Counted from the stretch's first letter, positions 18,237 to 27,635 are shown. The stretch is DNA of 64,000 bases from Thiohalocapsa sp. PB-PSB1 (GCA_016745215.1 CP050890.1:5580001-5644000); one strand, 5' to 3'. The notes: generated by a model from the letters alone, not told the origin. Numbers and translations: made by a program.

Positions 18237-18301
18237 TCGCCCGCAAGCGGGCCTTTACGCGTCGTGGCAGCCGTTCGGCGTAGGAGCCCGCTTGCGGGCG
18301 A
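18237..18301 (+). repeat. REP-like inverted pair (GTAGGAGCCCGC family)
   Basis: The unit GTAGGAGCCCGCTTGCGGGC at 18280-18299 is followed by GA. A facing, slightly degenerate copy lies at 18237-18257. Each unit is itself a hairpin. Other copies are at 20987-21051 and 24937-24958. Confidence 0.8.
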
Positions 18302-18311
18302 CCCAGCAATA

Positions 18312-18482
18312 ATGCCAGCGGAGCGTACGCGGGCACCGCGCCTTTCCCGGGAGAAAGGCTGTTGGCCACTGTCTTCTCGACAAATGAACCTGAGATACCT
18401 CAGGGTGCAACCCGCCCAGCAGGACTTGCTCGGGATCGGGATCGAAAAGACATGACATCAGGGCGTGAGAAACCTGATGTTT
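18312..18482 (+). repeat. Dispersed repeat, inverted relative to 58507-58678
   Basis: About 170 bp whose reverse complement recurs at 58507-58678 with high identity, including GCCTTTCCCGGGAGAAAGGC, GTCTTCTCGACAAATGAA and AAAAGACATGACATCAGGGC. It has no credible coding frame. It overlaps the start of a 15-bp tandem array. Confidence 0.85.
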
Positions 18483-18535
18483 GCTGGGGGGATGTTTGCT
18501 GGGGGGATGTTTGCCGGGCAGATGTTTGCTGGGCG
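18476..18535 (+). repeat. 15-bp tandem repeat, four units
   Basis: Four head-to-tail units of GATGTTTGCTGGGGG: the first two are identical, the last two diverge (CCGGGCA and CTGGGCG endings). The array is intergenic. Confidence 0.9.
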
Positions 18536-18646
18536 CTACCTTAAAGAATATGGGGAAATCAAACTGCATTCTGGTCGAATAGCTGAATAGTCTACGCAAG
18601 CAGCACCCTGATGCATCATTTGGCCGAGACCCCTTGTTGTGTTTTT

Positions 18647-18667
18647 AAATGAGAATGATTCCCATTT
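18647..18667 (+). promoter_or_regulatory. Fur-like operator upstream of porin pseudogene
   Basis: AAATGAGAATGATTCCCATT followed by T is a near-perfect 21-bp palindrome of the AATGAGAAT/ATTCCCATT type recognised by Fur. It lies about 80 bp before the porin start codon and just upstream of a TATATT-like -10 sequence. Iron repression of the porin is a reasonable inference. Confidence 0.65.
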
Positions 18668-18747
18668 GTTATATTATCCGATAGACTGTTCAAGCATACG
18701 AACGCCGTCTTAGCCGCCATGTTTAGCAAGTCGACCCGGAGAAAATC

Positions 18748-20004
18748 ATGACCATGAACAACACCCATCGAGCAAGCGCCATTGCGCTGCTCGTCGGAGC
18801 CAACGCGACCCAGGCCTTCGACGTCAATGATCAATTCTCCATCGGCGGGCTCATCGCTGCCGGCGGTCAATGCCAGAACGTCTCCGCCCTGCTGCCATCG
18901 GCGAACTACGGCTTGGTGGAAAGCACCGACCCGTTGCAGTACAACAGCGACCTCGACAAGTTCGACAACCAGTGCCGCGGCGGTCTGCCGGTGCAGATCG
19001 AATTCGACTACCAGCCCACCGATCGCGATCAGTTCTTCATTGCGCTCGGTTGGGCGGTGACAACGGTCTGAACGAAACCTCTCCGTGGAAGCTCGCCCCC
19101 TGGGCGGCAGACCTCGAGGACGACGTCAAAGACATCAACGGCAGTTCCCGAAACTATCTATTGCAGGCCTGGTACAGACACCGCTTCGACTTGCAGAACG
19201 GCAGCAGCATCGCCGGCACCTTCGGCATTCTGGACTCCACGAGCTACCTCGACGCCAACGAATACGCCAACGACGAATACACCCAGTTCATGAACGAGGC
19301 CTTTGTCAACTCCGGCAATTACAACCTGCCGTCCTACGATGCGGGTATCGCGCTGGAAGCCGAGTTTGGCGGATCATTCTCCGCCAATGCCGTCGGCATG
19401 AACATCAACGAGAATGACGACGGCAACAACTATAACTTCTGGGGCGTTCAGCTCGGCTGGCACCCGACGTTTGCCATCGGTGCCGGCAATTACCGAGCCA
19501 ACATGGTCGGCACGAGCAGTGAATTTGCCGCGCCTTCCAGCTTCGAAGAGCCGGATTCCGACCCGAACGCCGAGCAGGATCTGTACGACATCGACGGCCA
19601 AATTGGCGCAGGTGCCCGGCGAAAACGAAGCGCTGCTCGCCTGGGGACTCTCCTTCGACCAGGCAATCGGCGAATCCTTCGGCCTGTTCCTGCGCTTCGG
19701 CTGGCAGAATACCGACGCCGAGGTCGACTACCGGGCCCTCTACTCCGGCGGCTTCAATATCACCGGCAACGCCTGGCGGCGACCCGACGACAACATCGGC
19801 ATCGGCTATGCCTATCTGGAAGGAGGCAACACCGACGTCAATCGCAGCAATGTCTTCGAAGCCTACTACCGAGCACCGCTGAACGACTCTTTCGCGATCA
19901 CCGCGGATGTGCAGTACATGGACGACAGCCTGGAGCAAGTCGACCCGCTGCAGGAAAACCCGGAGGGCTGGATTTTCGGATTACGCGCCGTGGCCGAGTT
20001 CTGA
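18748..20004 (+). pseudogene. OprB-like outer-membrane porin, two compensating frameshifts
   Basis: A signal peptide (cleavage after ATQA) leads into a beta-barrel protein ending in Phe (LRAVAEF), the outer-membrane insertion signature. The tail GIGYAYLEGGNTDVN with FEAYYRAPL resembles carbohydrate-selective porins of the OprB type. The frame is broken twice. Near 19054 one base seems missing, so the first frame stops at 19071. Near 19598 one base seems added, returning to the first frame. The middle portion (NETSPWKLAPWAADLEDD and onward) is read only in the shifted frame. Total length of about 420 residues fits the family. Either a decayed gene or two sequence errors would produce this. A Fur-like box lies upstream. 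Confidence 0.75.
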
Positions 20005-20229
20005 GCGCATCGTCCGATGTCTAAAATCCGCTAGTACGGCGGAATCGCTCATCGCAGGTTATCGATGACGACCACGACAACGACTGCAAACGCTCTCGCG
20101 ACTTCCGCAGCAGAGCATGAGTCCGAGCCGAATCCGCCAAGAATTGCTGGCCAACCAGCTTGACCTGTTGACCCTGCAGCCGCTATAGCGTATGTCATAG
20201 TGGAACACTCAACTACTCGGAGACAAGCG

Positions 20230-20913
20230 ATGGGTATTGGTTGCTGCAGTTCGGGCTGCTCGGTCACGGGAGCGGTGAACGCCGGCTTTCGCAAGGTTCT
20301 TTGGATTGCGCTGATCGTCAACACAGTCATGTTCGGAGTGGAAATCCTCGGTGGCCTACAGGCCGGCTCCATGGCGCTGCTGGCGGATGCCGTCGATTTC
20401 GCCGGCGATGCGGCCAACTACGGCCTATCGCTGGCCGTGCTCTCCATGGGACTGCTGTGGCGTGCCCGGGCGGCCTTGATCAAAGGCCTATCCATGGCCT
20501 TGTTCGGGCTGTTTGTGATCGGCAAAGCATCCTGGGCCGCCCTTGACGGCGTCCCGCCGGAGCCGATGGCCATGGGCCTGATCGGCTTCCTGGCGCTATT
20601 GGCCAATGCGGGCGTGGCCCTGCTGCTCTACGCCTTCCGCGAAGGCGATGCCAACCAACGTTCCGTGTGGCTATGCAGTCGCAACGACGCCATCGGAAAT
20701 ATCGCGGTGCTGTTGGCGGCAGCGGGGGTGTTCGGCACGGGCAGCGCCTGGCCGGATCTCAGCGTGGCCTTCATCATGGCCGCGCTGGCGGTATCGTCCG
20801 CTTTCACGGTTATGCGCCAGGCACTTGGAGAACTGCGGCAGACGAGCATACCCACCGTCCACCCGTATGCGGCAGCGCCGTTGGTGACGCTCCAAATGCC
20901 GAACAAATCCTGA
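20230..20913 (+). CDS. Cation diffusion facilitator-like transporter
   Basis: A 227-residue inner-membrane protein with about six helices, related to the CDF family of metal/proton antiporters. The two metal-site helices are recognisable: LLADAVDFAGDAANY (TM2, D-x3-D) and SRNDAIGNIAV (TM5, N-D-x3-N). It lacks the cytoplasmic C-terminal dimerisation domain of full-length CDF proteins and begins with a Cys-rich MGIGCCSSGC. ATG 20230 is preceded by GGAGA with suitable spacing. The substrate is unknown. Cys-rich N-terminus and short length match a subgroup usually annotated simply as cation transporter. Confidence 0.82.
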   Translation: MGIGCCSSGCSVTGAVNAGFRKVLWIALIVNTVMFGVEILGGLQAGSMALLADAVDFAGDAANYGLSLAVLSMGLLWRARAALIKGLSMALFGLFVIGKASWAALDGVPPEPMAMGLIGFLALLANAGVALLLYAFREGDANQRSVWLCSRNDAIGNIAVLLAAAGVFGTGSAWPDLSVAFIMAALAVSSAFTVMRQALGELRQTSIPTVHPYAAAPLVTLQMPNKS

Positions 20914-20986
20914 GCTATCCGCACAAACCGGCCCTGGCATTTGGACGGTTTGCTCATGGTCGATCCTTAGTCCTGTCGCCAGCGCG

Positions 20987-21051
20987 TCGCCCGCAAGCGG
21001 GCTCCTACAGGCCGCCGGGTGCAGCCGACGTAGGAGCCCGCTTGCGGGCGA
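20987..21051 (+). repeat. REP-like inverted pair, perfect
   Basis: TCGCCCGCAAGCGGGCTCCT plus AC (20987-21008) faces its exact reverse complement at 21030-21051, making a 22-bp inverted repeat around a 21-nt loop. It follows the cation transporter gene and could form a strong hairpin in RNA. Confidence 0.88.
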
Positions 21052-21194
21052 ATAGGCCAACGACCCTGGCAGGTCGGACGCAAGCCACAGGGCCTTGCCG
21101 ACAGAGGGTGCTGCCTTCGAAGACCATGAGGATTCACCGCAGAGAAGCCTTGGCACCAGCAAGAGCGCAAATTGCAGGTTGGCAATTGCCCCCA

Positions 21195-21405
21195 AGCACT
21201 GTGAATAAGCTGTGTGTTATTCGATCCCGTGCATTTATCCACGGATTATCCACAGAACCAAGGCATTCGGACTCACAGTCTGGAAAATTCATAAATTTTT
21301 GAATAATCTAATAAAATAAAGCAATATTTGGTTGTGCACAGAGATTATTATTACTACTGGTTGAAGCTTTTTGATTCGTTATCATGCAGTTTTGTGAATA
21401 ACCCG
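21195..21405 (+). other. DnaA-box cluster in A+T-rich DNA (possible origin or DnaA reservoir)
   Basis: Three sites match TTATNCACA exactly: TGTGAATAA at 21200-21208 and at 21393-21401 (reverse orientation), and TTATCCACA at 21246-21254. A near match, TTATCCACG, is at 21235-21243. A further TGTGCACA lies at 21333. Between the inner and outer boxes, 21281-21380 is much more A+T-rich than the surroundings. This is the layout of a replication origin, but dnaA, dnaN, gidA or a plasmid rep gene are not adjacent. A relic, a datA-like DnaA-titrating site or chance remain possible. Confidence 0.45.
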
Positions 21406-21559
21406 GAGCTTGCCAATCAGTCAGGCAAAGGCGCGGCGCAGGCCGATATGCCTGTTCGGGGATTTCAGGCATACTCGTAGCATCTGGAACAGCATCTGGA
21501 ACAGGATCTGGAAGTTCGTTGTCCTGTCAGCCGGTCTTTGCCGTCATGGAGTGTGCGTT

Positions 21560-24412
21560 ATGTCGTCGTTTTTGATTGTCCGCCATCTGGATCAGGACAG
21601 ATTCCAGATCAGCCGCATGGATGGCAAGTCTTCCACGCCGGTCACCCTGGTTGCCCCCGATGCCATCCAGGTGCCGGGCCGACCGGATCGCCATTTGTTG
21701 CAGGATCTGGCCTGGTATCTGGAGGAATTCCTCGGCTATCCCTATCCGCCCCATACCGATGCGGCCGAGCGCATTCAGCAGGCGCTGAAACGCTGGGGCG
21801 AAGACTGCTTTACGCGGTTGTTTGCCGGTCAGGCATTGCTCTGGTACGACCAGGCCCGCCAGCAGGGTCTGCAACAGCTGCATTTGAAAATCGCCAGCGA
21901 TGATCCAAGGGTGCTCGGCTGGCCCTGGGAGGCCTTGTCCGATCCGGATGGCACCACCCTGGCGCATACCTGTCGCATCGAGCGCCAGTTGAGCCGATTG
22001 CATGATCCGCTGCCATTGCCGGACAATCTGCCCAGGGATCGGATCAATATTCTGTTGATCATCGCCCGCCCCTACGGCGACCGGGATGTCGGCTATCAGG
22101 CGTTGGCTCGGCCCTTGCTGGATCGATTGCACACCGAGCGCCTGCCGGTGCGCATCGATTTGCTGCGCCCGCCCAGCTTCCGGCAATTGCAACGGCACCT
22201 GAGCCGCCGGCCGGGGTTTTACCATATGCTGCATTTCGACGGCCATGGTGGTTATGGCGAGGCCGGTTACGATCAGTCCGGACATCATTTCTGCGGCGTC
22301 GAAGGCCGCCTGATGTTCGAGACCGAGGATGGCGACGAACAGCCGGTGGGCGCGGCGAAATTAATCCCGTTATTGACCGATCATCGCATCCCGATCATGC
22401 TGCTCAACGCCTGCCAGTCGGCGCGCATCGACGCGCGCGCCGATGATCCGTTTGCATCGGTGGCCGCGGCCCTGCTCAAGGCCGGATTGCGCGCCGTGGT
22501 GGCCATGGGCTACAACCTGTATGTCAGCGCCGCGCAACAATTCGTGCCCGCCTTTTATCAGCGCCTGCTGACCCTTGGGGATGTCGCCGAGGCCACGCGT
22601 GCCGGGCGCCGGGCGATGTTGGAACAGGAGCAGCGGGATGGCCCGCGCGGCGAATATCCATTGCAGGACTGGCTGGTGCCGGTGCTCTATCAGCAGGAAG
22701 CCCTGAGCTTGCCGGTCGCGGACCTGCAATCCCAGGCCGCCCCAGCGGACCCGGATTTGCTGCCGCCGAACCTGGCACCCCTGGGCGAGCATGGTCTGAT
22801 CGGCCGGCAGTGGGCCATCCAGGCATTAGAGCGCGCCCTGTTGCGACAACCTCAGGCGGCAATCTTGATCCATGGCATGGCCGGGGTCGGCAAGACCACC
22901 TTGGCGATCGGCTATTTGCACTGGTTGCAACAGACCAACGGCCTGAGCCGTGCCGCAGAGACCGCGGCGCCAAAAACCGAACCCGAAACCGAAGACGGCA
23001 GTCTGTTCATCGGCGCGTTCTGGTTCGGCTTCGATGACATGCATAACTTCGAATACCTGGTCAACCGCCTGGTCGAGCGCCTGTTCGGTCACCAGGCCAC
23101 CGCGGCCAGTCTGGAGCAGAAACTACCGGCATTGATCCAGGCTCTGCGCCAAACTCCGCTGCTGATGGTCTGGGACAATTTCGAGTCCGCCGCCGGCATT
23201 GCGGGCACGGAGGTCAGGCCATTGCTGGCGGACGCCGACCGCCATCGGCTCGAGACCCTGCTCGGGGCCTTGCGCGGAGGCAAAAGCAAAATCCTGATCA
23301 CCAGCCGCGCATCGGAGACCTGGCTCGGCCCGCTGCATGCCTACCGATTGCCCTTGAGCGGCCTGCAGGGCGAGGAATGCTGGGCCTATTGCAATGCCCT
23401 GGTGCGCGATCTGGGCCTGCGCATCGACCGCGCTGATCCCTGCTACGACAAATTGATGGAGCGTCTCGCGGGCCATCCCCTGGCCCTGCGCGCGGTGTTC
23501 TTGCGTCTGGCCGATACCCCGGCGGAATCCTTGTTGGCGGAACTCGAGACCGCCTTTGCCGGAATGCCCGGCGACGCCAGCACCAGGCGCATCTTTGCCG
23601 CATTGCGCCTGCTGGAGCAGAGCCTGCCGGCGGACTTCGGCCCGGCGTTGGCGTTGCTTGGATTGCATCGGCGCTATGTCCACATGGATCTCCTGGCACA
23701 GATCGCCGAATCCGCCGGCAATCCCATCGAGCGCGCCACCCTGGAGGCCTGCTTCAACGCGTTGGAAGCCGGCGGCCTGCTGCATCGGCATAGCAATGGC
23801 ATTTACGCCATGCATTCGGCATTGAGCGGCTTTTTGGCGCAGCGGCATCCGGCGGATAGCAGCGAGCAGCGGGGTTTTGTCGATTGGATGGGGCGTTTTG
23901 CCGATCAGTTGGCCCCAAAGGAATTACATGAACAGCGCGGTCCGTTTGCCCTGCTTGGTGCGAATTTTCACCAGGCGTTGGCATTGGCGGTGCAGCTGGG
24001 GATGGATGCCTATATTTTGGCCCTGACCCAATCCCTGGCCGCCTTTGCCAAGAACCGGCGTGAATTCGAGGCTGCCCGGCAGTTGTTCGAGGATCTGGCT
24101 GGGCATGCCGAGGCGATGGATAATCAGCACGGGGCGGCGATCAGCTACCACCAACTGGGGAGGATCGCCGAGGAGCAACGGGACTTCGCCGGCGCCGGCG
24201 CCTGGTTCCTGAAGGCCATCGGCTTGTTCCATAAGTTCAATGATCCGCATTCTCTGGCCATGGCGATGCGCAATTTCGCCCGCACCCTCCAGTCCGCGGA
24301 CCAGCCGACCCGGACAATCCTGCGCCAACAATGGCAACAGGCCGGTCTGGATCAGCTGAGTTCGCTGGATGCGTTGGAGCAACAGTTGGCGCAGTCATCG
24401 ACGGATAAGTGA
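21560..24412 (+). CDS. CHAT protease / STAND (NB-ARC-like) ATPase protein
   Basis: A 950-residue cytoplasmic protein. Residues about 60-400 form a CHAT caspase-like protease with the catalytic pair H229 (HFDGHGG) and C285 (LLNACQSAR). Residues about 420-660 form a STAND/NB-ARC-type NTPase: P-loop HGMAGVGKTT with K445, Walker B LLMVWDNFES, the ILITSRAS strand and the GHPLALRAV motif. The C-terminal about 250 residues are helical with TPR character (AAISYHQLGRIAEEQRDFAG). ATG 21560 is preceded by GGAG. Family knowledge: STAND modules act as switches that oligomerise on sensing a ligand, and CHAT domains act as proteolytic effectors in immunity-like systems. Inference: a self-contained sensor-effector. 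It lies about 1 kb before the Srf locus, separated by repeats. Confidence 0.9.
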   Translation: MSSFLIVRHLDQDRFQISRMDGKSSTPVTLVAPDAIQVPGRPDRHLLQDLAWYLEEFLGYPYPPHTDAAERIQQALKRWGEDCFTRLFAGQALLWYDQARQQGLQQLHLKIASDDPRVLGWPWEALSDPDGTTLAHTCRIERQLSRLHDPLPLPDNLPRDRINILLIIARPYGDRDVGYQALARPLLDRLHTERLPVRIDLLRPPSFRQLQRHLSRRPGFYHMLHFDGHGGYGEAGYDQSGHHFCGVEGRLMFETEDGDEQPVGAAKLIPLLTDHRIPIMLLNACQSARIDARADDPFASVAAALLKAGLRAVVAMGYNLYVSAAQQFVPAFYQRLLTLGDVAEATRAGRRAMLEQEQRDGPRGEYPLQDWLVPVLYQQEALSLPVADLQSQAAPADPDLLPPNLAPLGEHGLIGRQWAIQALERALLRQPQAAILIHGMAGVGKTTLAIGYLHWLQQTNGLSRAAETAAPKTEPETEDGSLFIGAFWFGFDDMHNFEYLVNRLVERLFGHQATAASLEQKLPALIQALRQTPLLMVWDNFESAAGIAGTEVRPLLADADRHRLETLLGALRGGKSKILITSRASETWLGPLHAYRLPLSGLQGEECWAYCNALVRDLGLRIDRADPCYDKLMERLAGHPLALRAVFLRLADTPAESLLAELETAFAGMPGDASTRRIFAALRLLEQSLPADFGPALALLGLHRRYVHMDLLAQIAESAGNPIERATLEACFNALEAGGLLHRHSNGIYAMHSALSGFLAQRHPADSSEQRGFVDWMGRFADQLAPKELHEQRGPFALLGANFHQALALAVQLGMDAYILALTQSLAAFAKNRREFEAARQLFEDLAGHAEAMDNQHGAAISYHQLGRIAEEQRDFAGAGAWFLKAIGLFHKFNDPHSLAMAMRNFARTLQSADQPTRTILRQQWQQAGLDQLSSLDALEQQLAQSSTDK

Positions 24413-24929
24413 TGGTGCAGAAACAAGCTAAACAGGTTTTTGGCTTGGGTGTTGCCTGCCGACTCATTCGATACCGCTATCGGCATCGGTATCGGCATCG
24501 GCATCGGCATCGGCATCGGCATCGAATTGACCAACCCGCTATCCGCCAAGCTCCTCGCTGACCGCGTAGCCACGCTGTCCGAGCTTCGTGAGCATGGCCA
24601 CACGACGATCGTGCAGTACCTTTTGCTTGCTGTTGTCGTCTGCGGACAACGCATCGCACACCAGCAAGCACATCCTGAATCGCAGCGCACTCCAGCGCCG
24701 AGCCTCGTGCGATTTCAAACGACCGGCGTCGATCCGCGCTCGTCGCTTCACATGCTCGCAGTAGCGCTAGGCCCAGCCGACAGACTCGATGGCCGCACGC
24801 TCTAAGTCGAGCTCCTCATGACCGAATGGCCTAGGGCGTTTTCTCTCTCGATTCCGATAGCGGCCCCGACCCCGATTGCACTCCGCCGATGTCTGGATAG
24901 CGTGGTATAGGTTATTCATGAACCGCTAC
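24407..24929 (-). repeat. Four-helix-bundle-protein pseudogene element, copy a (internally deleted)
   Basis: One of four near-identical elements (others at 48822-49437, 58698-59321, 62792-63431). The conserved end sequences are GTAGCGGTTCATGAATAACC and TGATGGTGCAGAAACAAGC. Inside is a decayed gene whose intact relatives encode the 23S-rRNA-intervening-sequence type four-helix bundle protein. This copy lacks about 120 bp of the middle and is oriented leftward. It has an expanded CATCGG hexanucleotide run at about 24480-24525. Confidence 0.85.
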
Positions 24930-24936
24930 TAACGAC

Positions 24937-24958
24937 GTAGGAGCCCGCTTGCGGGCGA
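24937..24958 (+). repeat. REP-like unit, single
   Basis: One copy of GTAGGAGCCCGCTTGCGGGC followed by GA, directly after element copy a. Confidence 0.85.
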
Positions 24959-25006
24959 CTCAGCGGACTGCACGCGAGCGTGGCACCTCCCCCGAGCGAC
25001 TTTCGA

Positions 25007-25089
25007 TTCACCGCAGAGACGCAGAGAACACAGAGAAGAAGGCTGCATCCGCCACGGCCCCTCTGCGCACTCTGCGTCTCTGCGGTGAA
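25007..25089 (+). repeat. Palindromic repeat, TTCACCGCAGAG family (complete)
   Basis: TTCACCGCAGAGACGCAGAG at 25007-25026 is matched by its exact reverse complement at 25070-25089, around 43 bp. It is the best-preserved member of a family with relatives at 47528, 49508 and 58415 and half-copies elsewhere in the window. Non-coding. Confidence 0.9.
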
Positions 25090-25113
25090 TCCTGACCTTC
25101 TTCGAAGGCCGTA

Positions 25114-25330
25114 CCTAGGCTGTCGAAATATCCTGAGTTTTGATGCCAAACCGATTCCGGGTCTTGGATTGCATCATCGAACGCACTGGGGAAGCCGAAT
25201 CGGTGTCGGGATCGCGATCGGAATCGGAATCGAATCCGCTCATCGATCAAAGCAGCCAGCTCGATACCAATCCCTAATGTTGACCTTGACACCGATCCCG
25301 ACACCGATCCCGACACCGACTAAGCATCCG
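25114..25330 (+). repeat. CCTAGGCTGTCGA element, copy 1
   Basis: Begins with CCTAGGCTGTCGA and shares about 200 bp of near-identical sequence with 47231-47430, including TGATGCCAAACCGATTCCGG and CATCGAACGCACTGGGGAAG, plus short GGAATC/ACCGATCCCG runs. The inverted right terminus seen in copy 2 is missing here. No coding capacity. Confidence 0.85.
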
Positions 25331-25376
25331 ACGCGGGAACCGGCGGATCATCCATGTCTTGGTGCTCTTCCCCCCG

Positions 25377-27635
25377 TCAGCGTCGGCCCAGGCAATGGGC
25401 GATGCCCTTGCCGCTGCATATCAGGCGGCCACCGCGATCATAGGCGCTGTAGGCGATGGGAACCGCGCCGCGACCGCTGCAATTGTAATAGAGCCCGACG
25501 CTCCAGGTGGTGGCATTACGCTTGTGCAGACGGCAGTTACGGCAGCCGCGATTATCCGAGACGACCTTGGCGATGCGCGCGTTGGCCGGTGCCGCAATGC
25601 GCACGATATGGCGCACGCGGTCCTGATGATAGCCGCTGGCCGGCGCGATCGTCAGACTGCCGTTGCAGGCGCCGCGCAGGGCATAGGCGCCGGCACCGCG
25701 CGCCCCCGTTGCCTTGTTTGGCTTGTTTGGTTTGGGCTTGGGCACGCAGGGTTTGAATGCCTTGGCCAGGCGTTGATGGATGCTTTTCAGATAGCCCGCG
25801 GATTCGCGCTCCAGATCACGCCGCAGTTGCTTCAGGCGTCCGCAGTGGGAGCCGGCCTGGGTCAGGCGCCTGGCGTAGCCTTGCAGTTTGGCGCATTGGG
25901 TGCGCTTGGCGGCGAATGCCCCCCGCGCTCGGTCGAACTGGGCGCCCTGGGTTGCGCTCAGGGTGGATTCCAGCTCATTCAGGGCGTCGCACTGCAATCC
26001 CAGACCGGCGATGCGTCGCTCCAACGCTTCGGCCCGGGTGCAGATGGCGCGCGCGTCCAGGGTGCGGGCACGAATGTCGGCAAAGCGCAAATTGTCGCGC
26101 CAGCCTGCCAGCTCCTCGGCAAAGGCTGCCAGCTCGGGGCAATCGTCCTGTACCTGGGCGAAGGTCGCCTCCAGCTCGCTCAGCGCCGCACATTGGCCGA
26201 GCGCCTCGTCGATGCGTGCTCTCAGGTCGGCGAACGGCGGCGCGGCATCGCCTTGTCGGGCCATGGTCGCGCGTAATGCGCTGAGTTCGATGCAGTCGTC
26301 GTTTGCGGCAACCAGCCGTTGCGTCAGATGGTCCGCCAGCTGGCAACGACGCAGGCCCCGATCCATCTGCTCGCGCAGCGTATTCAATAACGGGCGGGAC
26401 AGGTCGAGCGGAGCCGGCCTGGGCCGGGACATCTGCGCATCGGCGGCCAAGGATTCCACCAGATCGGCCTGGCCGGCGGCCGCCAGGCGCTGTCTGAAGT
26501 CGCGGTCGAGTTCGCGCAGCCGAATACAGTCGCCGGCGGCGGCTTGCAGCAGCGGCATCAGCTCGGCATGCAGCCGGCAGGCAGCGGCCTCGGCGGCGAT
26601 TTCCGCAATCGGGTCCGCCAACGGATAGGTTGCGGCATCCAGGGCGCGGACTTGCCACTCGAGCTCTGGCATGGCATCGCAGTCGCCGCGCGCGTCGTCC
26701 AGGCGCCGCATCAGCTCATCGGCCGTTGCGCATGCGGACAGGCGCGGGCGCAAGCGCGCGTCGATGGCCGACAAGGGCGGGCGGCTGACATCCTGATCGA
26801 ACAGCGCATCGGCAACCGCGGGCAGAGCGGCACAGTCGTCCCATGCCGCGCTCAGCGCTGCATCCAGGTCGGCGGCATCGGCGCAGCGGTCGAGCTCGCG
26901 CTGGGTGTCCAGACGCACCACGGGAAATCGCTTGCCCTCCGGGTCGATCTGCTGCAGCCGGGCGTGCAGCGCGCGCAATACCGCCGTGGAGGTGCAGTTC
27001 GCGGCCAATCCGGCGGTCAGATCCTGTTGCAGCTGGGCGCCGACGCGCTGTTGCCAGACTTGCCAGGCGCCCATTGCCAGCGCGCCGATCATTGCCATTG
27101 CCACAAGACCCAGCAATGCCGGGCGCCATCGCTGCCAGGGCGTTGGCGGATGCGGCGGCTCGGCAATCGGTCCGGGGTCCGCGCGCCTGGCCGGCGGTGC
27201 ATCCAGCCCCCAATAGGTGAGCACCGGCTCGCCATCCACCAGATAGACGCAGTTGGGATGCGGATAACGGGCCGCGCGTTGCAGCAGCGACCAGGCCTCG
27301 GCATCGGCATCCGCGGCGGTTGTCGGATTGCGTTGCTCGGCCAGGCGCCGGATGCTGTGCAGGCGCTGTTCGATCCGCCGCAGGATTTCCTGTCGCTGAT
27401 CCTCGGGCAGTTCTGCCAGGACGACGGGCTCGCCGGCGAGGTCGCTGTACCAGTCGATGCGCCCGGGCTGGGCGGCGACCGGCTCGGCGCGTGCAAAGAG
27501 GGCTGCGGTTGTCGCGGGCAGATGGCGCCGCAGCAGCTGGCGCAACAGCTCGACCCGGCGCCAATCCTGCAAGGCCCGTGCGGCCTGCCGTTGGAGCGGC
27601 GGATAATGAAGACTTGCAATACGCGTTGCATCCAT
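25377..27635 (-). CDS. SrfA-like N-terminal domain, Cys-patterned helical repeat membrane protein
   Basis: A 752-residue protein. Residues about 20-150 match the SrfA-type N-terminus shared with the genes at 36778 and 39466 (LRRHLPATTAALFA, IDWYSDLAGEP, VYLVDGEPVLTYWGL). One transmembrane helix follows (PALLGLVAMAMIGALAMGAW). Then comes a long array of helical hairpins of about 60-75 residues, each marked by a DDC/GDC before an LxxL helix and by RCA/QCA later. The C-terminal about 130 residues are Cys-rich and beta-like (RGACNGSLTI, NRGCRNCRLH, YYNCSGRG), consistent with an oxidising periplasm. The ATG at 27635 begins MDATRI without a strong ribosome site. The gene diverges from the vWA gene and probably belongs to the Srf locus. 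Function unknown. Confidence 0.85.
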   Translation of the reverse strand: MDATRIASLHYPPLQRQAARALQDWRRVELLRQLLRRHLPATTAALFARAEPVAAQPGRIDWYSDLAGEPVVLAELPEDQRQEILRRIEQRLHSIRRLAEQRNPTTAADADAEAWSLLQRAARYPHPNCVYLVDGEPVLTYWGLDAPPARRADPGPIAEPPHPPTPWQRWRPALLGLVAMAMIGALAMGAWQVWQQRVGAQLQQDLTAGLAANCTSTAVLRALHARLQQIDPEGKRFPVVRLDTQRELDRCADAADLDAALSAAWDDCAALPAVADALFDQDVSRPPLSAIDARLRPRLSACATADELMRRLDDARGDCDAMPELEWQVRALDAATYPLADPIAEIAAEAAACRLHAELMPLLQAAAGDCIRLRELDRDFRQRLAAAGQADLVESLAADAQMSRPRPAPLDLSRPLLNTLREQMDRGLRRCQLADHLTQRLVAANDDCIELSALRATMARQGDAAPPFADLRARIDEALGQCAALSELEATFAQVQDDCPELAAFAEELAGWRDNLRFADIRARTLDARAICTRAEALERRIAGLGLQCDALNELESTLSATQGAQFDRARGAFAAKRTQCAKLQGYARRLTQAGSHCGRLKQLRRDLERESAGYLKSIHQRLAKAFKPCVPKPKPNKPNKATGARGAGAYALRGACNGSLTIAPASGYHQDRVRHIVRIAAPANARIAKVVSDNRGCRNCRLHKRNATTWSVGLYYNCSGRGAVPIAYSAYDRGGRLICSGKGIAHCLGRR

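Noticed and set aside
24476..24525. Hexanucleotide runs as a phase-variation switch
   Set aside because: Six-base units do not change reading frame and the runs lie in decayed, non-coding elements.
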